A stretch of 64,000 bases of DNA from Cricetomys ansorgei (taxonomy: Eukaryota > Chordata > Mammalia > Rodentia > Nesomyidae), in the NCBI GenBank assembly GCA_026225945.1, contig JAMJFZ010000879.1, positions 2,048,001 through 2,112,000 of the forward strand. The letters are read 5' to 3'. Below, in pieces: positions 21,842 through 33,264 of the stretch (positions are counted from its first letter, which is position 1; the number at the start of each line of letters is the position of its first letter). Made by a program: the position numbers and the translations under genes. Under the pieces are notes generated by a model. That model was not told the DNA's origin. It worked only from the letters and a program-made list of their open reading frames with translations, and ran no database searches.

Positions 21842-23899
21842 CCCACAAAAATTCAGAAGTAGATATTGGAGATGAGCACACAGGTACATGCCACATTCAG
21901 AGAGCTCTGTTATCCAATAGTTGGGCCTGACAGGAGACTAATTACAGGTCAGAGGAACTAAGAAAGATCTCAAAGCAATCTCTGAGGGTCAGGATATTTA
22001 TCTGAAAAATGAAGGTAGTATTTATTCTTTAGACACCATGAGATGACTGTGAAAAGGAAATAAATGTATACAAAATCATTGCACCAAGCACACAAATGCA
22101 GATTACCTTGGTAGGCTGATAAGACCTCAGATGTTTGGGCTTGCCAATGCGAATTTGTCCTGACTATCAGAGAGTGAACAGCTGGTTTGAATATACTCCC
22201 AGCTTGCTGCTTTCACAGGTATATAGGCATGGCACAAACTGATTGATTTTCCTTCACTCTTTACAAAACCTGGTAATGGCACTGAGTGGACAAATTAATC
22301 ATCCCATTGGGAAATGGCACAGGACCATATCAATCATTTGGAAGCTCCCAGAAGACAAAGCCAGACTAATGACTCAGCCCATTTGACAGCTAGAAAATGA
22401 CAGGCTTCCCAAATTAAAGGGCTCCAAACATCAGGATCCAAAGTAAATCACTAAGAAAGTTCCAAATTCAATTCCATCCATTACCAACCACACCTGCCTC
22501 CAGTGCTGTGCCATTGCTGTTGCCAAGAGCACTGTGCAAAGCAAGAAGGGTAGGTTACACAGAACATATTCCTGGAATGAGGCAAAGTGGTTGATATATT
22601 CTCAGGCAAGTTTATCAGTAGCTCAAGCACACAGTTCTGTAATAGTCGTCACCCGACACTGACACATTTGTATCTATAGAAAACAAAAAACAAAACTCCT
22701 GTTGTCACGTGGACCCAACAGTTAAGTATTCAAGCACCTCTCAACAAACTCTTCAAGAGGAGCTGTGTGCAAAATACCACATAGTCCTGGGATTACAAAA
22801 GTATATTAGCACCAAGTGAAGGCAGTCAGCTTTTGTCCACCACAATTATATCCAAGGTCCTTTGATGATAGAAGCCAAAACTGGAATTTCTTTCTCTGGG
22901 GGTATGAAGGGAATAATCCAGAAACTGTTTCTTGAAAGAGATACCATGAGCTTGTGATCAGGACTGTGCCAGGCAAGCAAACAGTAAACTTAAGCTCTGC
23001 TAGGGGCATGCAGGGCAGGGAGTGAGCTAGCATGACCAGGGAACTGGAGCAGGTAGGAACACCAGGTGAAGGCTGGATTTGCCTTACATTTGGACCAAGC
23101 CTTTCAAGTTTTCTTAAAAGAAAATTATGTTACAGAAAGCTGAGATTCCTTCTGGAAAGAGTCGTAGGACTGTCAGGAGAATATGCATGATAAAATTTGC
23201 AAAGACCTTAAAAACAATCATTTTAGACCTACACAATGACTGCTAGGATTTCTTGGGAATAAACCAGAGATGCTTGGGTTTCAAGTGTCCTGTGATGTGG
23301 GCCATGACAGTAAGAACACTACTTCCAGTAGCAAAATGTGAAAAGAAATTTTAGGAAGCAAAACAAAAGGAAAGGGCACAGAGTCCATTCAAGGGGCTCA
23401 GCTCCAATTTGGTGGTGGGGGGGGGGGGTCAGTACAAGTACAGAGATCTCAGAATTATATAACTGACAGGGGCAGGGAGAGCAAGAGAGAATGACTTTGA
23501 AATAGGAAAGCCTTGTAGTATCTGCGTACTCTGTCAAATGGAGACAAGGAACAGAGGTGGGTAATGGAAACAGAAATGCCAAAGGCACAAACAACAGTGG
23601 ACACACTTCACCAAGCAGACGTCAGTCCAAGCAGACAGGATTCCTGGCATCATCATACCGTACAAGGGCTGGGAAAAGTCTCTTTTGTCAGAAGTCGACT
23701 ATTAAAACAGCAAGAGATCTTTCAAAACAGAACCCCACTGAGTTGAGAGCTATGCAGCTCTGGAAGCCAGGACCCTCCTCTGTGTGGCCCACACTGGGAA
23801 TACAGGGTGACTATCAGGAGCCTCTTCTCGGAGTACTGACCCTCTCTAGCTGGAGAGGGACAACTCTCAGCCAGATGCATGCTGTGTTTCACATTATGA
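21842..23899. other. Unassigned non-coding DNA
   Basis: Two kilobases without a recognised interspersed repeat, RNA or exon. A G-run lies at about 23411-23428. Frames of 75-118 codons (22806-23033, 23319-23606, 23557-23913) show no family resemblance. Confidence 0.5.
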
Positions 23900-24837
23900 A
23901 AATTTTATTTTAGCCAAAATAAAATGGGAAAATCCAAAAAATCATAAAAATTAACAATTAAGAGGTAGATACCAATAAAACTTGGAGAATTATTAGGGCA
24001 TACTTTGAAATTCTACATTCTAATAAACTCAAAATTCTAAAAGAAGTAGATAGTTTTGGTAAATACTGTGTATCTAGAAACCTATGGAATAGGATATAAG
24101 TAAATACCTGACAAGCAATGAGATTGAAGCAATAATAAACAGTCTCCCAACTAAAATAAATAAATAAATAAGTAAGGTCCCAAACCCAAATAGAACCACT
24201 CCAGGGTTCTACTAGGCATTTAAAGAATAACTGACACCCATTTCCTTAAACTATTTTATAAATCAGAAAAGGAAAAAGACCTTCCATTCTCATGGATCAG
24301 CACAATTAATATTGTAAAAATGGCTGCTTTGCCAAAAGTAATTTAGAGATTCAAGACAATCTAATCAAAACTACAGTAGCATCCAGAGAACTAGAGAAAA
24401 CAATCCTAATATTTATATAGATGCACAAAAGACCTTAAATATCCAAAGAGATCCTAAATAGAAAAAGAAATGCTGGAGATAGCACAATACCTGATGTCAA
24501 ATTATACTATGGAAGTGTTGTTTCAAAAAAAAAAAAAAAAAAAACCGCCACCACCAACAAAAAAAAAAACATAGTGTCAGTCAAAATCAGATACATAGGC
24601 CAATGGAAGAAAATACAAGATCCAGAATTAAATGCACCAGCTACAGTTATGTAATTATTTACAAAGGTATCAAAAATGTGTCTTGGAAAGAATACAAACT
24701 CCTCAAATCCTCAGTGATTGGAAAACTGGATTTCCACATGCAGAATAAAGAATGAAAATGGATCCATCCTCATTCCATACCAAAAAAAAAAAAAAATCAA
24801 TGGATCAAAGAGTGAGTCTTGACTCTCTGAAGTTATA
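23900..24837 (+). mobile_element. L1 ORF2 fragment (first piece of a split L1)
   Basis: ORF2 phrases occur in order: 'gattgaagcaataataaaca', 'gtctcccaactaaaat', 'gggttctactaggcattt', 'catggatcagcacaattaat', 'gctgctttgccaaaagtaat', 'gattcaagacaatctaatca', 'caatacctgatgtcaaatta', 'gaagaaaatacaagatccag'. They cover the end of the reverse transcriptase and the downstream region. There are internal deletions, A-run expansions (24525-24545, 24559-24569, 24781-24795) and stops. The frame is dead. It is cut at about 24838 by a MaLR LTR and resumes at 25131. Confidence 0.85.
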
Positions 24838-25130
24838 TTGGAGGCTTACAGTTTCAGAAGGTGACCATCATGGTGGGGAGCAAGGTAGCAAGCAGGCAGG
24901 CATGGCATGGAGCAGCAGCTGAGGGTTCCTATGTTGAGATAAAAAGCACAAACAGGGCAGAGGGGGTGGCTAAGCCTGAGCTTTTGAAACCTCCAAGTCC
25001 ACCCCGAGTGACACACCTCTTTCAACAAGACTGCACGTCCCCAACCATTCCCAAAAATGCTCTGCCAACGGGGGACCAAGAACTCAAATATATGAGCCTA
25101 CGGGAGCCTTTCTCATTCAAACCACCATAC
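24838..25130 (-). mobile_element. MaLR (ORR1/MTD-like) LTR inside L1, minus
   Basis: An inverted LTR: 'ggaggcttacagtttcagaa', 'gaccatcatggtggggagca', 'agcaggcaggcatggcatgg', 'gagcttttgaaacctccaag', 'cctctttcaacaagactgc', 'actcaaatatatgagcctac' and 'cattcaaaccaccata'. The terminal 3' end of the LTR is missing. L1 ORF2 sequence flanks it on both sides. Confidence 0.88.
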
Positions 25131-25213
25131 CAGCAAAGGAAACCATTTCCAGGATGAAGAAACAGCCTACAGAATGGGAGAGAATCTGCCAGCTACATAT
25201 CTGACAAGGGATT
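25131..25213 (+). mobile_element. L1 ORF2 fragment (second piece)
   Basis: 'aggatgaagaaacagcctac', 'agaatgggagagaatctgcc', 'tacatatctgacaaggg' is a well-known L1 ORF2 passage, in the same orientation as the piece ending at 24837. This shows that the LTR between them inserted into the L1. It is cut again at 25214. Confidence 0.88.
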
Positions 25214-25539
25214 TGTTGTGACTGAATGTGAAATGTACCCCACAGCCTGTGTTTGGGTACTTGGCCCAGCTGGTGTTGCTGTTTGGGAAGGGGGTGGCTG
25301 CTGAAGGCAGTGAGTCGCTGGGGGAAGACCTTGAGGTTTTGTAGATTGGTCTTACTTCTTCTTCACTCTCTTCTCCCTATTGGGAGATGCAATGTGACCA
25401 GGTGTCTTATCTTCCTGTTGCAGTGCCGTTCCTATCATGATGGAATCTATCACCTCCAACTAGAAGGAAATAAACCCTTCCTACCTTAATTTACTTCTTG
25501 TCCAGTGTTTCGTCAAAGAATGAGGAAAGTAACTAATAT
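25214..25539 (+). mobile_element. MaLR (MTD/ORR1-like) 5' LTR
   Basis: It starts with TG ('tgttgtgactgaatgtgaaa') and proceeds through 'gtacttggcccagctggtgt', 'tgctgtttgggaaggggg', 'aagaccttgaggttttgtag', 'gatgcaatgtgaccaggtgt', 'ctatcatgatggaatc', 'aggaaataaacccttcctac' (polyadenylation signal) and 'aggaaagtaactaata'. MaLR internal sequence follows directly, so this is a 5' LTR and not a solo LTR. Confidence 0.9.
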
Positions 25540-26927
25540 GGAAACTGGCCTTAAGAAGTGGGACTGTTGGTCTAATCAACCTTGACCACATGCCACATGG
25601 TTCTTAGACCTTTGCAACTGGGTGTGGGAGGAATGTCAAGAGCTTGTATGTTGGGCTAGAAAATCCTGAGAGTGCTGTAAGTTACTGGGCAATAATGGCG
25701 GGAGTTTGGAAGACCACAAGGCTGAGGGAATTGCTAAAAATGGAGGCTTGGCTGATGAAGCCTCTGAGGGGAACTAAGATTCTGTCAAGAACTGAGCTAA
25801 AGGCTATGTAAGCTATAGTCTGACAAAGCTCCTGGCTACATTCTGCCTGTGTCCTCAGAACTTTCCTGAGGCTGACTTTAGAAGTAATGGATGAAGGTGT
25901 TTGGCATAGGAAATTCCAAGTAGGAGAACAGTCAAGCTGTTATTATTGGTTATTATTCACAACGCTTATCCAGGTCTACCGTCAAAAGAAAAAGTGGAAT
26001 GGAAACGTATAAAATTGTACAGTGTGTTTAAAAAGAACTCAAGCAACTGTAAAGTTGTAGCCAAGGTATGTTGCTATATCGGCCCCTAATTTTTAAAGGA
26101 AAACCTTCTGCTCATCACTGGGACAATAGCAAAGGTGACTTAAGGCCAAGACCCACCCATAAAAACTCAATCTTGTTAAAAAAAAAAAACAAAAACAAAA
26201 AAACCAGTAATTTGAAAACAGCCTAAACTGTAAAAGCTGCTGATGGCATTTCTGGCTGAGGGAAGTTCCTGTTGAGGGAAGTGTTTCCCCAGAGTCAACA
26301 CACAGAAGCTTCTGTAACTGTGGTCCATGGTGCTCAGTCTCCATCCTGAGCTGGCACAAGAACTTGGAAGCACCATCTACATGAAACTTGTTTTCCAAGC
26401 ATGAAAGACTCAAATTTGCAAGGGTTCTGGAGTCCTGCATCAGAGTATCATAGCTGTTCAAGCCAGGCGATGTGTGACATGGCTGGAGAGACATCTGCAA
26501 AGATGGCTCAAGAGAGCCATGTATGAAGATGGAAAGGTGAAGCCAAGGTTGCAGTGGAGAACCCAGGAAGATGAAGATACCAGATCCATAGGGGATAATA
26601 GGGTAATTGCTCAGGAAAACCATATGCATTGAGTTTAGCAGATCAAGAGGCTATACGTGCTTCGGACAACAGAGCTGAAAGAATAGAGCTACCCAAGTTC
26701 TTTGGCGCCCCATGACCCTATTACAAGCCCTGCATACCAGACATGGAGGTGCAGGATTTGGTGTTTTCCCTGCTGGGTTTCAGTCTTGCTTTGGTCTTTG
26801 TCTCTCTGTCCCTATACTTCCCTTTGGGAATGCAAATGTTTATGCTGTATTGTTGTATATTAGAAGCATGTAACTTGTTTTTTAATAAGCATACATAATT
26901 ATGAGACTGCTTTGAGTCTAAGAAGAT
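25540..26927 (+). mobile_element. MaLR internal region (non-coding)
   Basis: Directly after the LTR comes MaLR internal sequence: 'ttaagaagtgggactgttgg', 'accacatgccacatggttct', 'gtcctcagaactttcctgag', 'gctgactttagaagtaatgg', and later 'tgaaagaatagagctaccca', 'agttctttggcgccccatg', 'ctttgggaatgcaaatgttt', 'agaagcatgtaacttg'. MaLRs are non-autonomous and carry no functional genes. A 178-codon minus-strand frame at 26093-26629 is a by-product. No 3' LTR follows, so the element is truncated. Confidence 0.85.
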
Positions 26928-26956
26928 TATTCAGCCATAAAGAAAAATGAAAAAAA
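26928..26956 (+). mobile_element. Short L1 ORF2 remnant (third piece)
   Basis: 'attattcagccataaag' followed by AAAAATGAAAA matches the late ORF2 passage shared by many L1s, in the orientation expected for the same split L1. Too short to be certain. Confidence 0.45.
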
Positions 26957-27091
26957 GTGAGAGGATGTCTCAGAGGGCAATGGTGCTTATCACTTTGCCT
27001 GACGACCTTTGATCCCCAGGTGGAACCATATTAGACTGACATGATGTCCTATGGCCTCTATATGGACAGTGTGTGTGTGTGTGTGTGCGTG

Positions 27092-27134
<43 letters not shown>

Positions 27135-27185
27135 CTCTCTGTCTCTGTCTCCCCTTCTCATGCACACAAATACACAAAAAACAAA
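26957..27185 (+). mobile_element. B3-like SINE with (TG)n
   Basis: 'gtgagaggatgtctcagagg' then 'ggtgcttatcactttgcc', 'gacgacctttgatccccagg' and 'atgtcctatggcctctat' follow the B3 (B2-family) layout. A (TG)n expansion replaces the 3' part and an AAAACAAATTT tail follows. Confidence 0.8.
27069..27134. repeat. (TG)n microsatellite with CG steps
   Basis: About 65 bases of alternating TG with three GCG interruptions, ending GCGCGC. Alternating purine-pyrimidine DNA of this kind can adopt left-handed (Z) structure. Likely length-variable. Confidence 0.95.
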
Positions 27186-27234
27186 TTTAAAACCACGTAC
27201 ATGGTTAGACCCTGTCTCAAAAACCTGTAATCAT

Positions 27235-27475
27235 GTCATTTCTAAGAGAATGGAAGGAACTTGAGATCATATTAAGAAAAATAATCTAGACTCAGAATGA
27301 TGAATAGTATTGCTTTCATATGTGTAATCTTAATTTTTAAAAAGACATAAGGAAATAAATGGCCTGAGTAGGGGAAGGGGAGACACTGGAAAGGGTGGGG
27401 GAACAGGAGAGAGTGGAGAGGGTGAGTATGGGTATACAGATGTAAAGTGTCCTGATAAAAAAACATTTTATACAA
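27235..27475 (+). mobile_element. L1 3' end of the split element
   Basis: 'gtcatttctaagagaatgga', 'ggaacttgagatcatattaa', 'taatctagactcagaatgat' and then a G-rich 3' UTR stretch (27365-27425) with 'ggtatacagatgtaaagtgt' and an A-rich end. Orientation and order suggest it is the 3' end of the L1 at 23.9 kb, with intervening ORF2 sequence lost. Confidence 0.75.
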
Positions 27476-27629
27476 AAAAAAAGTTTATAAATTTTATTTT
27501 TAAAATAGTAGATAATGGCACCTTGTAAATTTCAATATTAGATATTCATTTATTTAAAGGTCTTACATAGTAACTGAAACTTCCTAAACACTGAACCATG
27601 GCTATGTTAGTAAGAAAACTATATATAAA

Positions 27630-28195
27630 AACAAAAATGTGACATATAACACGAGATGATTCAATCATAAGAAAGAATGATATCCTGCTATTCGTGGCAA
27701 AATGGATGAAACTGAAGAATGTTGCACCAAGTGAAATAATTCAGACACATGTTCACCCTCATGTGTGGGTGCCAAAAAGTCAATCTGAATGTGGAATCAT
27801 GATTACTAGAGCCTGGGAAGTGGTAGAAAGGGACAAAAGAGATGGAGAATGGATATCAAAAATACAAACTATTAAATTCTAGTGTTCCACAGAACAGAGT
27901 GTGGGCTACAGTGTACAGTAACTAGGAACACTTTATGAATCACTAAAAGACAAGACTCTCAGAGATTCCAAACACGAAGTGGTCATCAGGGGTATTAATG
28001 ATCTTGACTTTGTCAGTCTACACATTAAGTAATACACTGTACCTCAAAAATGCATACGACTACAAGTCAATCAAAGGCATTTTTAAAGTGTTTAAGGAGA
28101 TGGAAATGTACGTACTCCTATTTGATCATTATACTTTGTGTCCATCTAATCCTCACACTGCAGCCCACAAATATGCATGATTAAAATGATCAACT
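27630..28195 (+). mobile_element. Old L1 (L1MA-type) 3' end
   Basis: The order follows the eutherian L1MA 3' end: 'gattcaatcataagaaagaa', 'ggcaaaatggatgaaactga', 'accaagtgaaataattcaga', 'tcatgtgtgggtgccaaaaa', 'actagagcctgggaagtgg', 'attctagtgttccacagaac', 'atttgatcattatactttgt' and 'cccacaaatatgcatgatta'. It is clearly a different and much older family than the adjacent rodent L1. Confidence 0.85.
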
Positions 28196-30474
28196 TAACA
28201 CTCATCACTGCTTGCATCCAACACCACTGCCCAGGTACTTCACCACACTGCCAATCAGAGAAAAGAAATATTTTCAAAGTATTCAAGTTGCATTGTATTT
28301 TATTATGTACGAAAGAGGATTAAAATATCCGTTCCTTGTATTAGATTTGCTTCTTGCTGAGCTTCATCCTGTAATTAATCAAATACAAAATAAATAAAGA
28401 AGATTCTCTTCTCCCTTAGTAGACAATACGTCCTAACCAGCTGGAGGCCAGGCTCTGCTGGCTTCCCCCATGACAAGATTGAGGGGGAAACTCAATCCTG
28501 GGGTATAGAGACTGGCTGATTGTATTTCCAATTCAGCCTTTCAAGCATGGGTAAATTTGAGCAACTTGAATCTGAGAGTAAATGAAAGCCATAAACAGAC
28601 CAAACTCAAAAGAAGAAAACAAGCAAAAGGTGATAGGATTGGAGAAAGAGGGGTTATTTAGATAAATTGGTATGCCCTCGTGCATGTAATAGCATTCTGA
28701 TATGTGATTTTCAGAGATATCCCCACAGTTGCTGCAATATAGTGAAAAGTGCATTATTCTATTAACAGCAAGTTGTCCCAGTGTCTACCAAGTTAAATCC
28801 TCCACATTGTATCTGGATCACAAGAAACTGCAATGCAAGAAAATTAACATTCACAAGCTATCACTTCTTGACTGTGAATCTGCGGCTCCTTAAAACTTTT
28901 CAATACATAAACAGTCAATAAACAAGACAACTACATAACCCCAGAAGCCAACTTTGAATTGCTGAGCACTGTAACTGGATTTCGTTGGTCATATTGTGGA
29001 TACAGAGGTGACGAATCATTTCAGTGCTTAGCAACCATTCCCAAGAGCAGATATGACACCACTGTCCAGTCAAGAAATGTGTGAGAGCAGCCAGCATTTC
29101 ACCATTAACATCCAAAAACAGTCCTGATCCCAGAGCATGTTTCCCTGATCAGTTTCCCTGAGCATGACCAATCACTCTCTACTGCACTATAAAATGATGC
29201 CACTGAGCAGGATGCCCTAGCTCTCATTCGAATACAGAATTTGGGGACCTTTTCAGACTTCATAGAACTGACATGATTAGAGGTGTAAAAATCCATCTCA
29301 TTTACTCCTGGCCTTTCTGGCCCCACTCAAATTTCAATGAGGGCTTCCTATGGGATTTGTCAGTCATCAAAATTGCTGGTTCCACCCTTGACTCTGTGGA
29401 AGGCATCTTTTGTTCCCCACACATCCTTTCTATTTGCCTAAGACTGACTGTCACCCAGCATTAGCAGCCTGGATGCAAGGAAGTGACAAGAGTAATCACT
29501 GACCTTTCGTGCTTCCTGTGGGCCAAAAGCAATTTCAATTCCCATCATGTATTAACTCACTTACGGCTCCCAAAACTCATGGGAGATACACTGATAACGA
29601 CATTATTATTTTATCGAGAAACACGGGGATTAGCTAGGGGCATCAAGGAAAATTCCTAAATGATTTAGCCCAATCAAACAACTATTTTAAGTCAGCAGTA
29701 CTCTCTTAACTACAATGTTACAGTAGTATCTTAGGGACATCACCTATGAGGGAGTACATATAAAAAACATGTTACATACTTCCACTAACATGAAGAAGAA
29801 AAACTGTCTGGAAATTGTGTGAATAAGAGAATTACTATGAGGACACATGGCTCAGCACCCTGTAAGATGCTCTAGATTGAATGATTACCCCATCTCTTCT
29901 CTCCTCTCTCTCGCATTGTTTATCCCACCAAATGTCATGGTGATGCCTTCCTTAAACACTAAGGAATTTTTTAAAGCAGCTTCCTCTTCTCATTTATGTT
30001 GCTGGGAATCTTGTACTCGGTCATGGCTGAGATAACCAATGACCCCCATTAACTTAGGGTTTTCCTCGTATCTCTTAGCTCAGATTCCAGTCCTGCATGC
30101 TGGTCCTGTATGCAGTTCCAAGTCCCTGTTGCCAAGGGGATAGCCCCCTTCTAGTACAAAATTTCATCCTTTCTCTCATTACCAAGTGTACCACGACCAC
30201 TGGAAATCCAAGCTATTCTCCCTGTCTCCACTTCCATGAAACTCAGGGAAAAGGTCTTGATTGCGTTCATCGAAAAACAATAGCAAATCACAACATTTAA
30301 TTTTTTTCCAGATACCGAAGTATTGTGCTAGAGTAACCCAGCAGACTGTGGTAACTTGACTAAAATGCTGCCATGTACCTCTCTGATTGGATATAAAAAT
30401 GTGAATATTTGTGACAGTAGGACATATGAATTATTAAGAATTTTACTCCATCTTCTTCATTCCTAAACACTTAA
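28196..30474. other. Unassigned, repeat-poor DNA
   Basis: 2.3 kb with no lineage-specific repeat, RNA or exon recognised. A segment at about 29545-29640 (tgtattaactcacttacggc, then 'acattattattttatcg') faintly resembles an inverted MIR or L2. A CCAAT word (29168-29172) and a TATAAAA word (29188-29194) lie close together on the plus strand but are spaced unlike a normal promoter. Frames of 60-73 codons have no recognisable content. Confidence 0.5.
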
Positions 30475-30600
30475 GCCCTTCAACACACTGGTGCTGTTCT
30501 AAGTACAGGGCCCAGTGATGGACACAGCAAAATTCCCTGGCCTGTGGAGTTTATATTCTAGTTAAGGAAGGAGAGGACATTACGTCGAATACGTGAAAGA
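30475..30600 (-). mobile_element. L2 LINE 3' end fragment, minus
   Basis: 'acactggtgctgttctaagt', 'acagggcccagtgatggaca', 'cagcaaaattccctggcctg', 'tggagtttatattctagtta' follows the inverted L2 3' end (tgctgg...acagcagtgaacaa...ccctgccctcatggagcttacattctag). Good order with high divergence. Confidence 0.72.
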
Positions 30601-30652
30601 TGTCATTTCTAAAGAAAGACTGAAACAGAAAGAAATGGTGAGTTTGCCCTTA

Positions 30653-30730
30653 ATTCTTGTGCTGAGGAATCAAAACCAAAGGCCTGCACATGCTTGGTGA
30701 GTACTCTATCTCTGAGCTATATCTGAGCAC
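30653..30730 (-). mobile_element. ID-type SINE (tRNA-Ala-related head), minus
   Basis: On the minus strand it reads 'tatagctcagagatagagta' with 'ccaagcatgtgcaggcc' and 'ttttgattcctcagcac', which is the ID/B4 head with its pol III A and B boxes. About 75 bp. Confidence 0.78.
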
Positions 30731-30814
30731 CAAGTACTACAGAACTCCCAAGAAACACACTGCCAATGTGTCCGGATTGTTGTAATCAAGTGTTTATCAG
30801 GCTGTTCACTGTGA

Positions 30815-31010
30815 CTTTTTTTTTTAAAGACAGAGTGTCTTATAAGACATGATTCTACTAGCTCTACATTCTCTATACAGCTGGAGATGACCTTGGACTT
30901 CTAACTCTTCTTCCTCCACTTCCTTGGTGCTGAGATTCCAGGTATGTTCTTCCATGCCCACTTTACAGAGTGCTAGGCACTCTATACCGACTGAGCTACT
31001 TCCTCCATCC
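30815..31010 (-). mobile_element. B4 (ID-B1 composite) SINE, minus
   Basis: Starts with an inverted A tail (T-run at 30817-30825), then an inverted B1-like part (agacagagtgtcttataaga, 'gctggagatgaccttggact', 'tgctgagattccaggtatgt'). It ends in an inverted ID head ('gagtgctaggcactctatac', 'cgactgagctacttcctcc'). Confidence 0.85.
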
Positions 31011-31134
31011 TTGGGTGGAGCTTTGTACTGTGTGCTTTTATTACAGCTAAACACTAGAATTAGAAACAGGATGCCATGTATTCTAAACGTAACTGCACGT
31101 TTGGGGTCTTAGGGGTCTCTTTGGGAGCTGGGAA

Positions 31135-31420
31135 GGATTATACACATGCGTATATCAGTGCACGGGCAGAGGCCAGAGAAAGACGTGGGCTTCCTCTGTC
31201 TCTTCTGCCTTATTGTCTTGAGATAAGGTTGCTCACTGAACCAGAATCTCATCATTTCCACTAAGGCTGACCAGCCAGTGAGCTCTCAGGATCGGCCTAT
31301 CTCTGTCCCCAGTACCTGGGCTTCAGACATGCACAGCCATGTGGATGCTGAGAATTCATACTGGGTCCTCATGCCTGCAGATCAGCAGCACCTACCCACT
31401 AGGGAAACTACCTCCCCGCC
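31135..31420 (-). mobile_element. RSINE1/B4A-type SINE, minus
   Basis: Inverted landmarks run in order: 'gcacgggcagaggccagaga', 'cttcctctgtctcttctgcc', 'gtcttgagataaggttgctc', 'actgaaccagaatctcatca', 'tctgtccccagtacctgggc', 'gggtcctcatgcctgcagat', 'cacctacccactaggg'. It is the third SINE in a row in minus orientation. Confidence 0.85.
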
Positions 31421-32029
31421 ACTTGAGAACTCCCAAGGCTTTCTAAAGGTAACAGACTTCAGAGTGCAATCACCCAACCCTGGAGCTCTCTGTGATCAAA
31501 TCTATCTAACAGCAAGCTGGGAAACAAGAGGAAAGGGCCACAGCTCCTCACAAGCCTCCAGGTTTCTGATTTGTAACAACCCTCAGCTTCCCCCAATTTC
31601 CCTAAGCCATAGCTTCACCATTTCAGTGAAACTGTCACCTTGTTGTCCTGTTAGCTGGCTGCAGCGGCAACACCTGTGATCTGCCTGCAAACTGACCCAA
31701 GAAAAGGAGAAGAATTGCAGAGAGAGGCAGCAGAGAGCTGCCAGCACCCCCACCTCACCTCTGATAAAGGTAGCTGGCAGGATGTAGGAAGGCACAGTGG
31801 TACTTTACCCTAGAGACCATCTTGTACAGAAAGAGACTGCAGGATGGCTCCCTGGTAGCCACGATTAGGTTCTTTGTGCCAGAAACTATGGATCTATCAT
31901 AAGACCCAGCAGGATCACCTACAAGGCCACACCTGTCCCAGTGACTAAGCCAACATTTTTCTTTGCCCCATCAAGAGCACCAGAGCTCAGGCAGTGCTAA
32001 CCATTAATTGTCCAACTAAGACAGAGCTG
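31421..32029. other. Unassigned non-coding DNA
   Basis: Nothing recognised. The right part may be decayed 5' continuation of the L1 3' UTR that follows. Confidence 0.4.
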
Positions 32030-32560
32030 AAAACTGTTGAGAGTTGGACTAGAAGATATGTGTCATGACCTCTTCCTAACCCAGCCCAGCAAAGGGAGCC
32101 TAGGAGTGGACACACGTAAGTTCGCATCACGACATGTTTTGTGGCTGCTTAAACATGAGCTGAACAAGTACAACAATAGACATGCTAACATAGGGCGGGG
32201 GAAGGGCTCTCAACCCTACACAAAGACCTCCAGGCAACTAAGGAATGCTGAGAACAGAAAAAATAGTCTCAACCCGGGAATAGCACACCAATGTTAAACG
32301 GTCAGCCCTGAAAACATATACATCCAAGTAACATTATACAGACTCAACAGGTTGTATTTTTATATTTATATATTTATGTCACGTTTACATATTTAGGAAT
32401 ACATACATACATACATACCAACACTTAATGAAAGAAGAGACTATGAATTTGAAAGGAAACAAAGAAGGGTCTGTGGGAGGGTGTGGAGGGAGAAAAGAGA
32501 AGTAGGAAATGATGTAATTATATTAGAACCTCGAAAAATAAAAGAAATTAGTTTTTAAAA
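32030..32560 (+). mobile_element. L1 LINE 3' UTR and tail
   Basis: Rodent L1 3' UTR phrases: 'ctcaaccctacacaaagacc', 'tccaggcaactaaggaatgc', 'tcagccctgaaaacatatac', 'agactcaacaggttgtattt', '(CATA)n at 32400-32418', 'gactatgaatttgaaaggaa', 'tgtgggagggtgtggaggg', 'gaaatgatgtaattatatta' and an A-rich end near 32555. Confidence 0.88.
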
Positions 32561-33264
32561 GACATGTTTTGTGGGACTAGACTAAGCTTTAAAAGCCAAA
32601 AACTCAATAGTTTTAAAATATGCCAAATATACATATGATATACCCAATCTATAATAAGAAATGGGGGTGTGTGATATTTTATCAGTAAAATCAAGGCAAG
32701 GGAGTTAAAAAAAAAAAAAAACCATTTGCAAATGAAAACATGGCAGACAGACACTGAGGTGATACACAACCAAGAGGTTACCTTGTTCTCAACTCCAAGT
32801 GCCTGGTCCGTAGATGCTCAATAATACGTGTCTTTGAATCTGTGTTTAATTTGGTTGAGACTCAACAAGGAATAATTTAATTAAATATCCACATTTGAAT
32901 GAATGCCCAATTCATATCTCCAATTTGTGAACTAAGGTCTGATCTTCTGTACAAAACTCCAATAAATTATAATTCCAAGCTCAGAAGCTATTGCTTGGCT
33001 TTAAGAAAATAATTATTTACAGCATTCCTTAATATAAAAATGGCTGTTAGTGGCTAAAGTGTCACCATGTCTAATGAAACTTAAGAATCATTAGCCTTTC
33101 TCTTGGTAAATCAATTTGATTTTCCAGTCAAGTGTAGCATATCTTCTTTACCATAAGGACTGTGTGATACTTCTGAATTCTGTGACACGCTGTATCTAAT
33201 CTCTATCATAATGTCAGGGGGCATCTGTGTTTAACAGCTTCATGCCAAACTGTGTCTCCAAAGG
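32561..33264. other. Unassigned, A/T-rich
   Basis: No repeat recognised; an A-run lies at about 32707-32720. Confidence 0.5.

Noticed and set aside
26093..26629. 178-codon minus-strand frame
   Set aside because: Lies wholly inside MaLR internal sequence, antisense to the element, and resembles no known protein.
29168..29194. CCAAT followed by TATAAAA as a core promoter
   Set aside because: The spacing (15 bases) is far shorter than in normal promoters and no first exon or CpG island follows.
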